DNA from: Coemansia sp. RSA 1804 | Taxonomy: Eukaryota > Kickxellomycota > Kickxellomycetes > Kickxellales > Kickxellaceae | Assembly: GCA_027578815.1 (NCBI GenBank) | Contig: JANBTH010000112.1 | Span: 1 to 33,993, forward strand | Direction of reading: 5' to 3' | DNA: 33,993 nt | Shown here: positions 9,056 through 18,852 of the stretch, in pieces | Layout of the letters: every line of letters begins with the position of its first letter | Position numbering within the stretch: position 1 is the stretch's first letter | The notes under the pieces: generated by a model | Database searches by the model: none | What the model was told of the DNA's origin: nothing | The model's input: only the letters and a program-made list of their open reading frames with translations | Program-made: the position numbers and the translations under genes

Positions 9056-9562
9056 CTACACTGTAAAAAAAGAGCATGCGTGAATAACGGCAACAACAAG
9101 GCAGAAAAGGCAGATATTACAATGCTCATAAGACGCGCATTAGTCTATTTGTCACGAACGCCTTTATCGACAGCTTTGTATCGTACACATGAACAACAGT
9201 AGCAAAAAAGGTTCTATCGGCTGTCTGTTACCTTTGGTGCCATATGCGCTAGCGCATGCCTTTATTAGTTTGGCCCGAAAGTAAAGAGAGAATGCAGAAG
9301 AATTAGGACGTTGCTGAACTGTACAGGAATAGCTAATTCAAAAAAGAAAAGAAAAAAGGTGAAGAAAACCAGACAAACAGAAATAAAAGACGAGGCTTTA
9401 TTTTTATTATAACAATACGTCTCAAAATACGCCTTTGTTGGCTGCGCTTTTTGTTGTTGTTGTTATCAGGGTTGATCTATTAAATCATTGAATTATTTTG
9501 TATCCCAGCTTATAGAAAACAGACCAAACACCATTATTGTGTATTAAAGAATTCCATTAATA
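9056..9562. other. Region upstream of RAD17 / 3' side of ABC transporter gene
   Basis: About 500 bases on the 5' side of RAD17. It contains a candidate splice acceptor (poly-T then ACAGTGTAG on the minus strand), two candidate first-exon ATGs (9243 and 9129) and a 14-base perfect palindrome at 9244-9257. Towards 9400-9560 it becomes AT-rich, with AATAAA-like sequences likely belonging to the ABC transporter 3' UTR. Confidence 0.4.
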
Positions 9563-12500
9563 TTAATGCGCAATATCCAGCGACTGCTGCGCAACAAGCA
9601 GACTGTACAGACCGCCCTGCGTGACCAATTCATCATGCGTTCCAACTTCCACAATTCTGCCCTGGCAAAACACGACAATGGCATCAGCGTTCTGAACAGT
9701 ACTGAGTCTATGCGCAACAACCAAAGTTGTTCTTCCACGGGACGCGCGTTCCAGGGCACCCAGCACTAGCTTCTCGCTCTTTGAATCCAAAGCACTCGAT
9801 GCCTCATCGAGCAACAGGATCTCGGGATTCCTGAGCAATGCGCGTGCGATTGCAATGCGTTGACGCTGGCCACCGGAGAGTTGGGCGCCGGTCTGACCGA
9901 TCCGCGTGGCATACCCATTAGGCAGGTCGCGGATGAATCCGTGGATATCGGCCATTCTTGCAGCTTCCTCGATCTCGCTTTGCACGGCGCCAGGTTTGCC
10001 GTAGGCTATGTTCTCGCCTATCGTGTAGTCGAACAGCACGGGTTCTTGACCAACGAGCGCCATGCTCCCGCGTAGCGCACTCAGCTGCCAGTCGCGTACA
10101 TCGGTACTGGCTACGGTGACACTGCCCCGCTGTGCGTCGTACAAGCGCTGTACTAGCGATACTACTGTAGATTTGCCCGATCCCGAGGGCCCAACCAGCG
10201 CTATCGTCCGACCAGCCGGTGCTGCGCTAAGACTGACACCATGAAGGACGCGCGTGCGTGGTCGTGTTGGATACGCAAAGGCTACGTGGTTCAGTCTCAG
10301 CTCACCACGCTGGGTGGCAGGCACAATGCCCTCGCCGTCCGATGATGTTTGGGACTCGATAAGAGGCGTGCTCTGGATAGTTTGTAGCAGCGAGTCAGAT
10401 GATACCAGCGCCTTTGTTAGTGTCGCAGACTGCTGCGCCATCATTGCAAGTGACATTGCAGCAAACACGATGGCATACATAACGTTGAAGAGATCCTGCA
10501 CCTCAAGCGTGCCGTGCAGAATAAACCGCGTTCCCACAAAGAACGTCAGTGCGTAGACCAGAAACATGTTGGCCTGTGCGTAGCCGTACGTGATGCAGCT
10601 GACTACATGGCCACGTAGCGCTGCACGGTACGGCGCTTCGCTGTTCTCCCGGAACTGATCAACAAATGTGGATTCGCGCGTCAATGTGGCCACGGTGCGT
10701 ACGTTGGCCACGGTCTCTGCAGCCTCCTGCGACGCGCGCTCGTAGGCGCTCTTACTAGCGCGTGCTGTGGCAAACACCGATCTTCCTTCCATTGCAAACG
10801 CCAGAACAAACAACGGAATTGTGGCCAGTACAACCAGTGTCAACCGCCAGTCGTGCGCAAACGCAATTCCCAACCCCGCAGCCATGGACGCCATGCCTCC
10901 GATAAAGGCAGGAAACGCATCTCCAACACCTCTGCACACGTCGTGGGCCTCGGTAGCCAGTCGAGCAGTCAGCGCACCAACACCGTTCTCCTTGCTGCGG
11001 TCAAAGTACGCGGCATCCTGACGCAGCATTGTTGCAAACGCGTCGCGTCGCACGCCAAACGTGATCTGCTCCGCCGCCCGCTTGAAGCAGATGTTGCGTC
11101 CGCTCACTGCTGCCAGCATGGTGCCTGCAAACACCAAAAACATGCCCGCGTATAGGTTGACTTGCTCCCGTTGCCGTGCAGGATTCTCAATTGCCATGGC
11201 CACAAGCATCCGTGCAAACACAATTGAAAAGCACGGAAACGCTGCACCGTCAATTGCTGTGAACACAAATGCGGGAACAAACAGCCCCAGATGCTGACGG
11301 TGCATTCCCAGCAGCCGTGGCAGCGCAGAGATCCCGCGGCTGCGTTTGGCGGCAAGCTGCGTGGTATCCCTAGCCCCAGTGCCAGAATCCGTGTCATTGA
11401 TTCCCGCATCTATCAGATTGGCGGTATCGTCCTCATCGTCGTGTCCATGCAACATTGTTCCGCCAGTGTCCATTGTCCTTGCAACAAAGCTGCTTAGAGG
11501 GGATGTAGTAGCGGCGTGCGCAGTGTTGCTGACGCTGGTCTCCAGTGTCTGGCGGATCTTCTGCGCCTCGACCAGCCGCGCATAAGTGCCATTCAATGCC
11601 ATAAGCTCCTCATGGCTCCCATGTTCCACCACAGTTCCCTGTCCAATGACGTATATGACATTGGCGTGTCGAATTGTGCTTAGTCTGTGCGCAACCGTTA
11701 TTGTTGTACGGTTGGCGGCTGCCCGGTCCAGCGCCTCCTGCACGATGCGCTCGGCAGCAGTGTCCAGTGCGCTGGTAGCTTCGTCAAGCAGTAGTATTTT
11801 GGGGTTACGTACAAGTGCACGCGCAATGGCTATGCGCTGCTTCTGGCCTCCTGACAACAGCGCCCCACGCTCGCCACACAGTGTGTCGTATCCGTCGGGC
11901 AATTGCATGATAAAGTCGTGCGCATTGGCTGCCTTGCATGCCTCTATTACCTGGTCTCGGATAGGCAGACTGTTGTTGTTGTTGTTGTTGTTTCTATGGT
12001 CAGCTGTAGCGCCCCACGCGACGTTCTGATAGATTGAGCACCCAAATAGAACCGGCATCTGCATTATCACGCCAATCTGCTGACGCAGCGATCGCACATT
12101 GTAGTCGCGCACGTCGGTTCCGTCCACCAGTACAGTGCCACTATCTGCGTCATAGAATCGCTCAACCAGACCGATAACAGTTGACTTTCCGCTTCCAGAT
12201 TCTCCAACGAGTGCTACGCTTTGTCCTGCTTTTACCCGAATGCTCAGATTGTTCAAAACCTGCACGTCCTGACGTGTTGGGTAGCTGAAGTCTACGTTGC
12301 GGAGCTCAATGTCTCCGGAGATCCCGTCTGCGCTGATTCCGCGTGTATTGTCAACGGCGTCAATCGGTGACTGGCGATCGATGGTAGCGTAAACACTGAC
12401 AGCCGCCCCACGCGCGCTAGCTAAGGCTGAGATACTGGGCGCTGCTCCGCCAAGTGAGAACGCGCCTATGATGAGCGCAAAGAACACGTTAAGCACCTGC

Positions 12501-13564
12501 GCTGGTTGCATTTCGCCTTGCCGCACAAGCTTGCCGCCGTACCAGAACCCCAACGCATAGAGCGCATACAACGCAAACATCACAAACCCCATGTTAATGC
12601 CAACCACCCACGCCCTCAACAGCCCCGCCTTTCTCGCCTGCTCCAGCTTCTCAGTGTACCGCTTGGCCTCGCGCTCCTGTCCGCCAAGCGCCATAACCGT
12701 CTTTATGGACGCCAATACCTCGTCAGCTACTCCGCCGGCTGCCGCGTACGCACTCTGTCCGCCAGCTGCTGTGCGTGCTAGCACTACGCCCATCGCCATT
12801 GTGGATCCCACTAGCAACGGCATAACCGCCATCACAACCAACGCTAGTCGCCATCCCCTTGTGAACGCAATTACTATAGCGGCCACAAACTTTGCTATAA
12901 ACTGGATTAGGAACCCAACCTTATCACCTGTCCCCTCCTGAACCGCATTGATGTCGCCTGTGATCTGCGTGGTTAGCTCCCCGGTCTTTCGTGTATCAAA
13001 CCACCCGGCATCCTGTCTCAGAATCGATGTGAAGAACGCAATTCGCATACGTCGGCTCATCCGCTCGGCTGCCACGTTCCACGCTATTCGCTCGGCTGCT
13101 GACATCACCCACATTGATAGTCCGAGTGCGAGAAAGTACAGACAGTATCTTCGTGCTTCGTGGTCCAGCTCATCTTTTGCATCCTGTCCATTGCCGCTGC
13201 TGTTGTCGTTGTTAAAATCTAGGAACACGCCCACCATGCCTGAGAATATCACCGTCATTAGTGGCATTACCACACCTGTGCCACACGATACTACTATGCC
13301 TATAGCCACAAGCACCTTGTCGAGCGTGTCTGCATACCGGTATAGCTCTCGGATTGATACTAGCGGCTTCTTTTCTTTCTTCTTCTTTTTTGTGGTTTCC
13401 GTCTTGCTAGATGGCTCCTGTTCTTGGCTCGGCGTTTCAACTGTGGTGTACGTTGACTCTTTTTCTGCTATTTCACTGCTTTCTTCAGAGTCTCCTGCAA
13501 TAGACTTCACATCTGCCATCTCGTCTCTGTGAGTCTCGAGCTCCGCTTTGGTATCGGCCGACAT
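9563..13564 (-). CDS. Full-length ABC transporter, subfamily B (MDR/P-glycoprotein type)
   Basis: An ATP-driven efflux pump of 1333 aa with the layout TMD1-NBD1-TMD2-NBD2. A charged N-terminus with a Lys tract (KKKKKEKK, about 59-66) precedes TMD1 (about 80-390). NBD1 (about 425-680) carries Walker A GESGSGKST, signature LSGGQKQR and Walker B ILLLDEATSALD. TMD2 covers about 760-1060. NBD2 carries GPSGSGKST, LSGGQRQR and ILLLDEASSALD. Both sites have the catalytic Glu, so both look ATP-competent. Length is close to human P-gp (1280) and S. pombe Pmd1. A plasma-membrane drug or lipid exporter is most likely; a peptide or pheromone exporter (Ste6-like) is an alternative the sequence cannot exclude. 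A seven-Asn tract sits in NBD1. The gene is intronless and divergent from the mitochondrial carrier gene across about 1.3 kb. Confidence 0.95.
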   Translation of the reverse strand: MSADTKAELETHRDEMADVKSIAGDSEESSEIAEKESTYTTVETPSQEQEPSSKTETTKKKKKEKKPLVSIRELYRYADTLDKVLVAIGIVVSCGTGVVMPLMTVIFSGMVGVFLDFNNDNSSGNGQDAKDELDHEARRYCLYFLALGLSMWVMSAAERIAWNVAAERMSRRMRIAFFTSILRQDAGWFDTRKTGELTTQITGDINAVQEGTGDKVGFLIQFIAKFVAAIVIAFTRGWRLALVVMAVMPLLVGSTMAMGVVLARTAAGGQSAYAAAGGVADEVLASIKTVMALGGQEREAKRYTEKLEQARKAGLLRAWVVGINMGFVMFALYALYALGFWYGGKLVRQGEMQPAQVLNVFFALIIGAFSLGGAAPSISALASARGAAVSVYATIDRQSPIDAVDNTRGISADGISGDIELRNVDFSYPTRQDVQVLNNLSIRVKAGQSVALVGESGSGKSTVIGLVERFYDADSGTVLVDGTDVRDYNVRSLRQQIGVIMQMPVLFGCSIYQNVAWGATADHRNNNNNNNSLPIRDQVIEACKAANAHDFIMQLPDGYDTLCGERGALLSGGQKQRIAIARALVRNPKILLLDEATSALDTAAERIVQEALDRAAANRTTITVAHRLSTIRHANVIYVIGQGTVVEHGSHEELMALNGTYARLVEAQKIRQTLETSVSNTAHAATTSPLSSFVARTMDTGGTMLHGHDDEDDTANLIDAGINDTDSGTGARDTTQLAAKRSRGISALPRLLGMHRQHLGLFVPAFVFTAIDGAAFPCFSIVFARMLVAMAIENPARQREQVNLYAGMFLVFAGTMLAAVSGRNICFKRAAEQITFGVRRDAFATMLRQDAAYFDRSKENGVGALTARLATEAHDVCRGVGDAFPAFIGGMASMAAGLGIAFAHDWRLTLVVLATIPLFVLAFAMEGRSVFATARASKSAYERASQEAAETVANVRTVATLTRESTFVDQFRENSEAPYRAALRGHVVSCITYGYAQANMFLVYALTFFVGTRFILHGTLEVQDLFNVMYAIVFAAMSLAMMAQQSATLTKALVSSDSLLQTIQSTPLIESQTSSDGEGIVPATQRGELRLNHVAFAYPTRPRTRVLHGVSLSAAPAGRTIALVGPSGSGKSTVVSLVQRLYDAQRGSVTVASTDVRDWQLSALRGSMALVGQEPVLFDYTIGENIAYGKPGAVQSEIEEAARMADIHGFIRDLPNGYATRIGQTGAQLSGGQRQRIAIARALLRNPEILLLDEASSALDSKSEKLVLGALERASRGRTTLVVAHRLSTVQNADAIVVFCQGRIVEVGTHDELVTQGGLYSLLVAQQSLDIAH
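11972..11992 (-). repeat. AAC microsatellite encoding seven Asn in NBD1
   Basis: Seven AAC codons in a row (plus strand GTT repeats) lie between the Q-loop region and the signature motif of NBD1 in the ABC transporter. They fall in a surface-loop segment between ADHR and SLPI and probably vary in length between strains. Confidence 0.9.
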
Positions 13565-14854
13565 GACTAGTGAAGATTATCAGATGTTTAATAGAATCCA
13601 AGAATAAAAATTGAGATACAAGATAGATAAAATATTAATAATAATAACAACATAGTCCAGAATATGGAGAACATTTCTTATATCAAAAACACTTTCAAAC
13701 CTGGTTTTCCCACGTCTGCCACAAAGTAGATGTTTTCTCATAGAATTGGCATCTCTCTCATGGATAGAGAGCCTGGTTGTTTGTTTGCTTGCTTTTCCTC
13801 CCCCTTTCCATTTAGAACAATTGTATTCCATCCGTTCTAGCAGTAAATAGCTAGCCGCCTCTTTTTCCCTCTTGGCAACAATTGTATGTGGAAATTTTAA
13901 ACAAAGAGGAAAATATTGTCTGAATATGGTAACAATATAGTTTTTTGCTCCCTTGCCGTAACAGAAGACAGGAAGTTATAGACAATGGCGTGGTTATTGT
14001 CTCTGGAGTTCTCAAATGTCTATATTTTAACTGGAATAACAAATGAAGAGAGAAAAGAGAAATGGAAAACACAACACAGCTGTGGCTTCTAATACTCATT
14101 CACAATCTGCTGCTCATCCAACTCATTTATGGTAGCATGTTTTAAAAAAGAACAAGCTCCAGGCCCTTTTTCCTAGGCATACGCTTTGTGGCTCAATCAA
14201 ACAAGAGATCCGGTGCGGAGCTACGGGTAAAGCCACAATCTTTTAATATTCCGACAAATGCCTGTGAGATCAACTTTTAAAACCTGGATCTTATTTCAGC
14301 ATGTTCTCAATCTCGTGTATAGGTAACAAACAACCAAAGAGAATATACGTAGAAGACCATATGGATTTCCACATGCCTTAGCTTTCAACATGCTCTAGCA
14401 GAATGTATAGCAACAAGTTGAAAACTCCAAGCTGCAGACAATTTCCATGATGCGACATGATAGTTAAAGAAGGGCTTGAAGAGAAAATAGAGATATCAAA
14501 TACAAAGTCATTTATTGTCACAAAAGGCTTCTTTTCTTTAATTTTCCTAAATATTAGCTTCTGAATTCTATGAGGATAATGACTCGTTATTTTTTGCACT
14601 TGTATGAATCATTGTGCAAGCGATAATCTGATTACACCCGCCCCTTTAAATTCTCCCCATTTTCTTGGCTTTGGGAAATGAATTTTCCGTGGATTGCATA
14701 ACGGACTTTTTTTTCTGACAGCGATTCGACGTTTCCTTTTTTGCTCTATTTTGGTTTTTACTTTCATTTTTCATTCATTCTTTCCTTTTCTCTTTCTTTA
14801 CGTTCCTTTTCCACAAAGCTAATTTACTTGTAATTTACCAGTCTATTTGAAAGA
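13565..14854. promoter_or_regulatory. Divergent upstream region of ABC transporter and mitochondrial carrier genes
   Basis: About 1.3 kb separates two genes transcribed apart. The DNA is AT-rich with scattered short frames lacking protein features. Near the carrier start there is a T/C-rich tract (about 14705-14810), a CCCCT element at 14641-14645 and a TCCGTGGA octamer at 14686-14693. No RNA gene was recognised. Confidence 0.4.
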
Positions 14855-16276
14855 ATGTCTGTCCCGGCCGTAAGCCCTGCGGCCTCTGTCCAGCAGGCAG
14901 AAGTGACAGATACGTCGACAATACCAGGGCTACGCAGCAGAATAGTGTCCGCTTGCACTGGTGCTGTGTTGACCTCGCTTCTAATGACCCCATTTGACGT
15001 TGTAAAAACACGACAGCAGTCGCAAACGCTATTCCGTGCGGATCCGCTGATACCCGCAGTGCAGGAGTGGCGTGCTGCACACTACTGGGTGCCGAGAAAC
15101 GCCAGACAGTTGATTGATTCTTCCTTGTACTCATATTTGCGCGAACAAGGAAACGCGCAGCACAACAGCAGCAGCAACATTGCTACACATCCTGGGAAGC
15201 TTCGAACCAGCGCATCACTCTGCCTATGCATTGATCCATCGTCTAGTGGCCGCAGCAACGGCTCGCAAATATTCGGTAGAAATGGGGGATTTTTCAACAC
15301 CAACGTTGGGGCGGGAAGCGCTGCTGTTGAATGCAACAGTCGCAACAGGGTTACTGCTGCGTGGCAAGAGCTTTACCATGATCTGATTTCCCCACCACGA
15401 GCCTCGCAGTCACACTTGTGGCCACAGACGCTGCCATCCTCTAAAAGCCTTGCAGTGTCAGGGGTGGAAGACGGGAGGATCAAGGGCACAATAGCTGGTA
15501 TGCGGTACATAGCCAGAACAGAGGGGCTCGCAACGCTCTGGCGAGGACTAAGCCCTACGCTCGTTGCATCTGGCCCATCGACGGTTATTTATTTTGTTGG
15601 CTACGACTATCTGCGCCAGTGGATTGGCAAAAAGATGCTTGCACGGAAGAGCCTGGCGCCCTACGAAAAGTACTCCTCCTTGCTTGCGGGTTGTGCGGCA
15701 CGCACTGCGGCCGTCACCGCCATTTCGCCGCTTGAGCTTGTTCGCACGCGGATGCAGGCATCGGCTACACACGACTTTAGAACTGTTATGCACGGCATCT
15801 CTGCAGGCATCCGCAACGGTGGGCTGGGCACGCTTTGGCGCGGACTGGTTCCGACTCTATGGCGCGATGTCCCGTTTTCGGCAATCTACTGGTTTGGCTA
15901 CGAACGATGGCGCGAGCGGGTCTATGAGCCCTTGTTTGAGTATAACGAACAGAGCGCCGATATTCTCCTGCGTATGGCTGTGGCATTTTGCTCGGGCGCT
16001 TCGAGCGGAACAGTGGCTGCTACGCTGACGATTCCGTTTGATGTGGCAAAAACTAGACGCCAGATCGAACAGCATGCAAATCCAAAATCTAACATTGTAC
16101 AGCACAATTCACTTGTCCAGGTTATCCGCCACATTGTGTCCACCGAGGGCACCCGTGGTCTACTTGCTGGGCTTACGCCGCGTCTCATGAAGGTTGCTCC
16201 TTCGTGCGCAATAATGATATCATCGTACGAGCTTGGAAAGATGCTTCTATCATCGCCATCGCAATCATCAGGCTGA
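14855..16276 (+). CDS. MTM1: Mitochondrial carrier, Mtm1/SLC25A39-SLC25A40 type
   Basis: A 473-aa six-helix inner-membrane carrier with three repeats, each with a signature: PFDVVKTR (46-53), PLELVRTR and PFDVAKTR. WRGLSPTLVASGPSTVIYF closes repeat 1, and WRGLVPTLWRDVPFSAIYWF closes repeat 2. This arrangement, with a long insertion in the first matrix loop (about 60-205), identifies the Mtm1/SLC25A39/40 subfamily. Animal members import glutathione into mitochondria, and yeast Mtm1 affects Mn/Fe loading of Sod2. The first-loop insertion is longer than in yeast or human members and contains Cys 123, 125 and 160. Human SLC25A39 uses four loop cysteines to bind an iron-sulfur cluster and control its stability; the match here is only partial. 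The ATG at 14855 follows a pyrimidine-rich leader. The whole gene is one open frame. Confidence 0.9.
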   Translation: MSVPAVSPAASVQQAEVTDTSTIPGLRSRIVSACTGAVLTSLLMTPFDVVKTRQQSQTLFRADPLIPAVQEWRAAHYWVPRNARQLIDSSLYSYLREQGNAQHNSSSNIATHPGKLRTSASLCLCIDPSSSGRSNGSQIFGRNGGFFNTNVGAGSAAVECNSRNRVTAAWQELYHDLISPPRASQSHLWPQTLPSSKSLAVSGVEDGRIKGTIAGMRYIARTEGLATLWRGLSPTLVASGPSTVIYFVGYDYLRQWIGKKMLARKSLAPYEKYSSLLAGCAARTAAVTAISPLELVRTRMQASATHDFRTVMHGISAGIRNGGLGTLWRGLVPTLWRDVPFSAIYWFGYERWRERVYEPLFEYNEQSADILLRMAVAFCSGASSGTVAATLTIPFDVAKTRRQIEQHANPKSNIVQHNSLVQVIRHIVSTEGTRGLLAGLTPRLMKVAPSCAIMISSYELGKMLLSSPSQSSG

Positions 16277-16832
16277 TATTATAGATTCGCTTCATGATAT
16301 ACGAAACAAGTCGTTTTTTTATTATACAGCACTTTGCAATCAAGCTTGTGTTTAAGAGAAATTCTTTTCCATTTATAAAAGAGGTTATTGTGTCAAGAGA
16401 AAGGGCTGTTTGCGCTGTGTCAGAAAACATTGTTTGCATATGAATAGCAAGACAAAAAAGCAGTATGCTGGATGGGAGATGGAATATGTAGCTTGTGCTC
16501 GTAACAAATTGAATACTTGCACATAATGTTTCTGTTGTTTCTCTTTTGCTATGGCTTACGCTTGCGCACAAAAATGACACTTGTTCACAACGCCAAATAC
16601 GCTTGTCTTCTGATCTACAATCCACCATGTCTATTGCTACGAGAACCCCCTTTTTCATGCTCTAATATATATTTTTTAGTCTCCAGGGTTATTCAGGCTG
16701 TTTTCTGGTCTATCAAATTCATATCCCTATTTCTATTCCTCGTTATATCACCATATGTACGAAACATTTACCTTTTCATATCTCATGATCAGTAGGACTT
16801 GGATTTCTAGCTAATTCACACTTCTATCAATT
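16277..16832. other. Intergenic region downstream of the carrier gene
   Basis: About 550 bases of AT-rich DNA between the carrier stop and the recognisable part of the M16-like relic. Short frames are hydrophobic by base composition only. I looked here for the missing N-terminal part of the relic and did not find it. Confidence 0.35.
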
Positions 16833-17643
16833 GAGGATGCTGAAACAAACATTGCTCTTGAAATTTTGATTGGGTATCTTACTGATGGTCCGTCTGGTCC
16901 ATTAAACATGCGTTTTGTGCAAATTTCAACCCCTTTGGCAGACTCTGCCGAGTTGAATATTGCTTTTAACGTTTCAAGCGTCTTCAGCATAATTTTCAAC
17001 AATGTGCCTTATTTAAAACATAGATTCTCCTACTTTTCAAAGCATCCCTCTATCAATGAGGAACACGGTGATACTAGTGCCAAAGGCAGCAATAGTTGCA
17101 AGGAGGATACAGATATCCCTCATTTGTTTGAAAAACATTATCTTGAGAACCTACTGCTCAATGAGCTCAAACGAATCCACGACACCCAGTTTGATGGTGA
17201 TTTGCCTGCACTTGAAAACGCTGTCAAGAAACACAGAAACGGGTTTACTACCTGTATTGAAGAAAGCCCACATAATGTTCTACAAAGTCTGATTTGTCCT
17301 GACGTTTAGTGATATAGGTTTGGCACGCTCAATAATGCAAAAGGGCAATGTAGATAATCAATCAACTGCATCGGAAATGCTCAATAAGAGTATTGAAAAT
17401 AGCATCTATGCGTTCGGCAGTGTAAAAGAGTACAATACCTGGTTTAACACGCATTTAGCGGCTTTAAAGATGGCCGACTTGCGCCGTGTGTACGAAAAGT
17501 ATGTTCTCAGATTTGTTGATAGTAGCTATTCAATGTTCCGGATTTTGATAACACCATCATATATTAAGGTACCCGCAGGGCTTGGTCCCTTTGAGCGCAA
17601 AACTCTAGAAGAAATCAGTGCCACATATAATACGTATTTCTAA
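16833..17643 (+). pseudogene. M16-family metallopeptidase C-terminal-like fragment, frameshifted
   Basis: Two adjoining frames appear to be parts of one gene. The first (to a TAG at 17307-17309) contains NIALEILIGYLTDGPSGPL, then LADSAELNIAF and LLNELKRIHDTQFD. These resemble the C-terminal half of non-catalytic M16C-like repeats (the fungal YOL098C/Sdd3 and presequence-protease group, where YLTD-x-x-x-xPL is typical). Skipping one base near 17307 continues into the second frame (PDV, then SDIGLARSIMQK, to the stop at 17643). An in-frame TAA at 16812-16814 blocks extension upstream, there is no good start, and no HxxEH zinc motif is present. I infer a truncated, frameshifted remnant of a paralogue. 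A sequencing error could explain the frameshift but not the missing N-terminus. The subfamily is uncertain. Confidence 0.5.
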
Positions 17644-17994
17644 AATTCATAAAATAATTTACTAGGAAAATTGTAGGTGCCATTTAGACATATTTTTAAA
17701 TTAGTTTAATATAACATGTGTTTTTTCATATTAACCAAAATTGCGAGACTAACAAAAGTGTAGCCATAGTATTGCAGAGTTTTTTGCTTGTCAAATAAAG
17801 TACCCATAGACCATTGCTTATATTTTTGCCCTGCAAATTATTGTTAAATTTTTTTTTATAATGCCAAAAGCTATGTTTCCATGACCCATGCTCGTGTGCA
17901 AAACTATTAACCGCCTATTTGCACAACACGATAAGAGAGAGAATAAGAGTAAATGATTTTTTAAATAATAGTAAATTTTTAGTTCTTTTGCATT
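17644..17994. other. Intergenic AT-rich region
   Basis: About 350 bases of very AT-rich DNA between the M16-like relic and the stop of the PQ-loop gene. It likely contains the PQ-loop 3' UTR. Nothing else was seen. Confidence 0.35.
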
Positions 17995-18852
17995 TTATTC
18001 GGACTCTTCTGATACGCGGTTACTTTCGTGATAGATGTAGAACTGGTAGAATATAGCGAGATCGAAAAACAAAGTTCCCGTGCTTCCAATGATCCAAGGA
18101 ATGTTTGCTAACAAATAGTCACTATCTAACGAGTGCAATAGCAATGACAGTGTAAATGCGGCATTTCCAAGTATAGAGAAAATAAACATGCCAATCGAAA
18201 GACCATCGCATGACTGCTTTTTGTAGTTTTTGACCAGCTGCGGAATGCGTGCACCGAGAAACAAGACTGCGGATGAGTATCCAAGGAGCTGTGGAACAAG
18301 TTTTGGCTTTTTTGGAACCTGTAGCTTTGCTGCGTTTACAAGATTGTTGAGCAAAGAGTACAAACGACGACCATTACCACTACTACTACTTTCGGCCATT
18401 CCTAGATGTTCAACTATCAGGATTGCAATAGCGGGTAGGAAGATTGAAGAATTGAGCCGTTGGTAAGAAGGGTCGCCCGATTGGTTTGTTGCTGCTGAAT
18501 TGTCGGCATTTTCCTCCGCACGCAAAAGAGGCTCTGCTTCGTTGTTTGATCCCAGACGGTTATTCTGCCTTTTGTGCAAGTAGTTGTAGTAGTGGATCTG
18601 CATTAGCAGGACAGCGTCTGCCAGAAAATAGTATGCGTAGAGTATGATGGCTGGCAAAATAAGGTCCTGCTGCACTGCCCCAAGCAATCCAAATATGTCT
18701 CCCAGTATCCAGATGTAAAGAAACAGCAGCGAAACGCCGTCTCCGCTCTTCCGTCTGTAGTTTTTGTAGATCTGCGGTGCAAAGACGATAAGCCAGCATC
18801 CGATGGAGAAATATCCAAGGACATCGGAGGTTATTTCATACCAGGGTGCCAT
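17995..18852 (-). CDS. PQ-loop repeat transporter (Ypq/PQLC2/Stm1-like)
   Basis: A 285-aa seven-helix membrane protein with two PQ-loop repeats: FAPQIYKNYRRKSGDGVS (about 24-41) and ARIPQLVKNYKKQSCDGLS (about 197-215). A variable hydrophilic loop (about 95-165, acidic and Asn/Ser-rich) separates the two bundles. This is the architecture of vacuolar/lysosomal cationic amino-acid exporters (yeast Ypq1-3, animal PQLC2/SLC66A1) and S. pombe Stm1. The expected role is proton-coupled export of Arg, Lys or His from the vacuole. An acidic C-terminal tail (RVSEESE) is present. The ATG at 18852 follows an AAAATA context. It is head-to-head with EGT1 about 1.25 kb away. The family is certain; the substrate is inferred. 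Confidence 0.92.
   Translation of the reverse strand: MAPWYEITSDVLGYFSIGCWLIVFAPQIYKNYRRKSGDGVSLLFLYIWILGDIFGLLGAVQQDLILPAIILYAYYFLADAVLLMQIHYYNYLHKRQNNRLGSNNEAEPLLRAEENADNSAATNQSGDPSYQRLNSSIFLPAIAILIVEHLGMAESSSSGNGRRLYSLLNNLVNAAKLQVPKKPKLVPQLLGYSSAVLFLGARIPQLVKNYKKQSCDGLSIGMFIFSILGNAAFTLSLLLHSLDSDYLLANIPWIIGSTGTLFFDLAIFYQFYIYHESNRVSEESE

Noticed and set aside
14686..14693. TCCGTGGA matching the yeast PDRE near the ABC/carrier divergent promoter
   Set aside because: It is over 1.1 kb from the ABC transporter start, a single degenerate octamer is expected by chance, and Pdr1-type regulators may not exist in this lineage.
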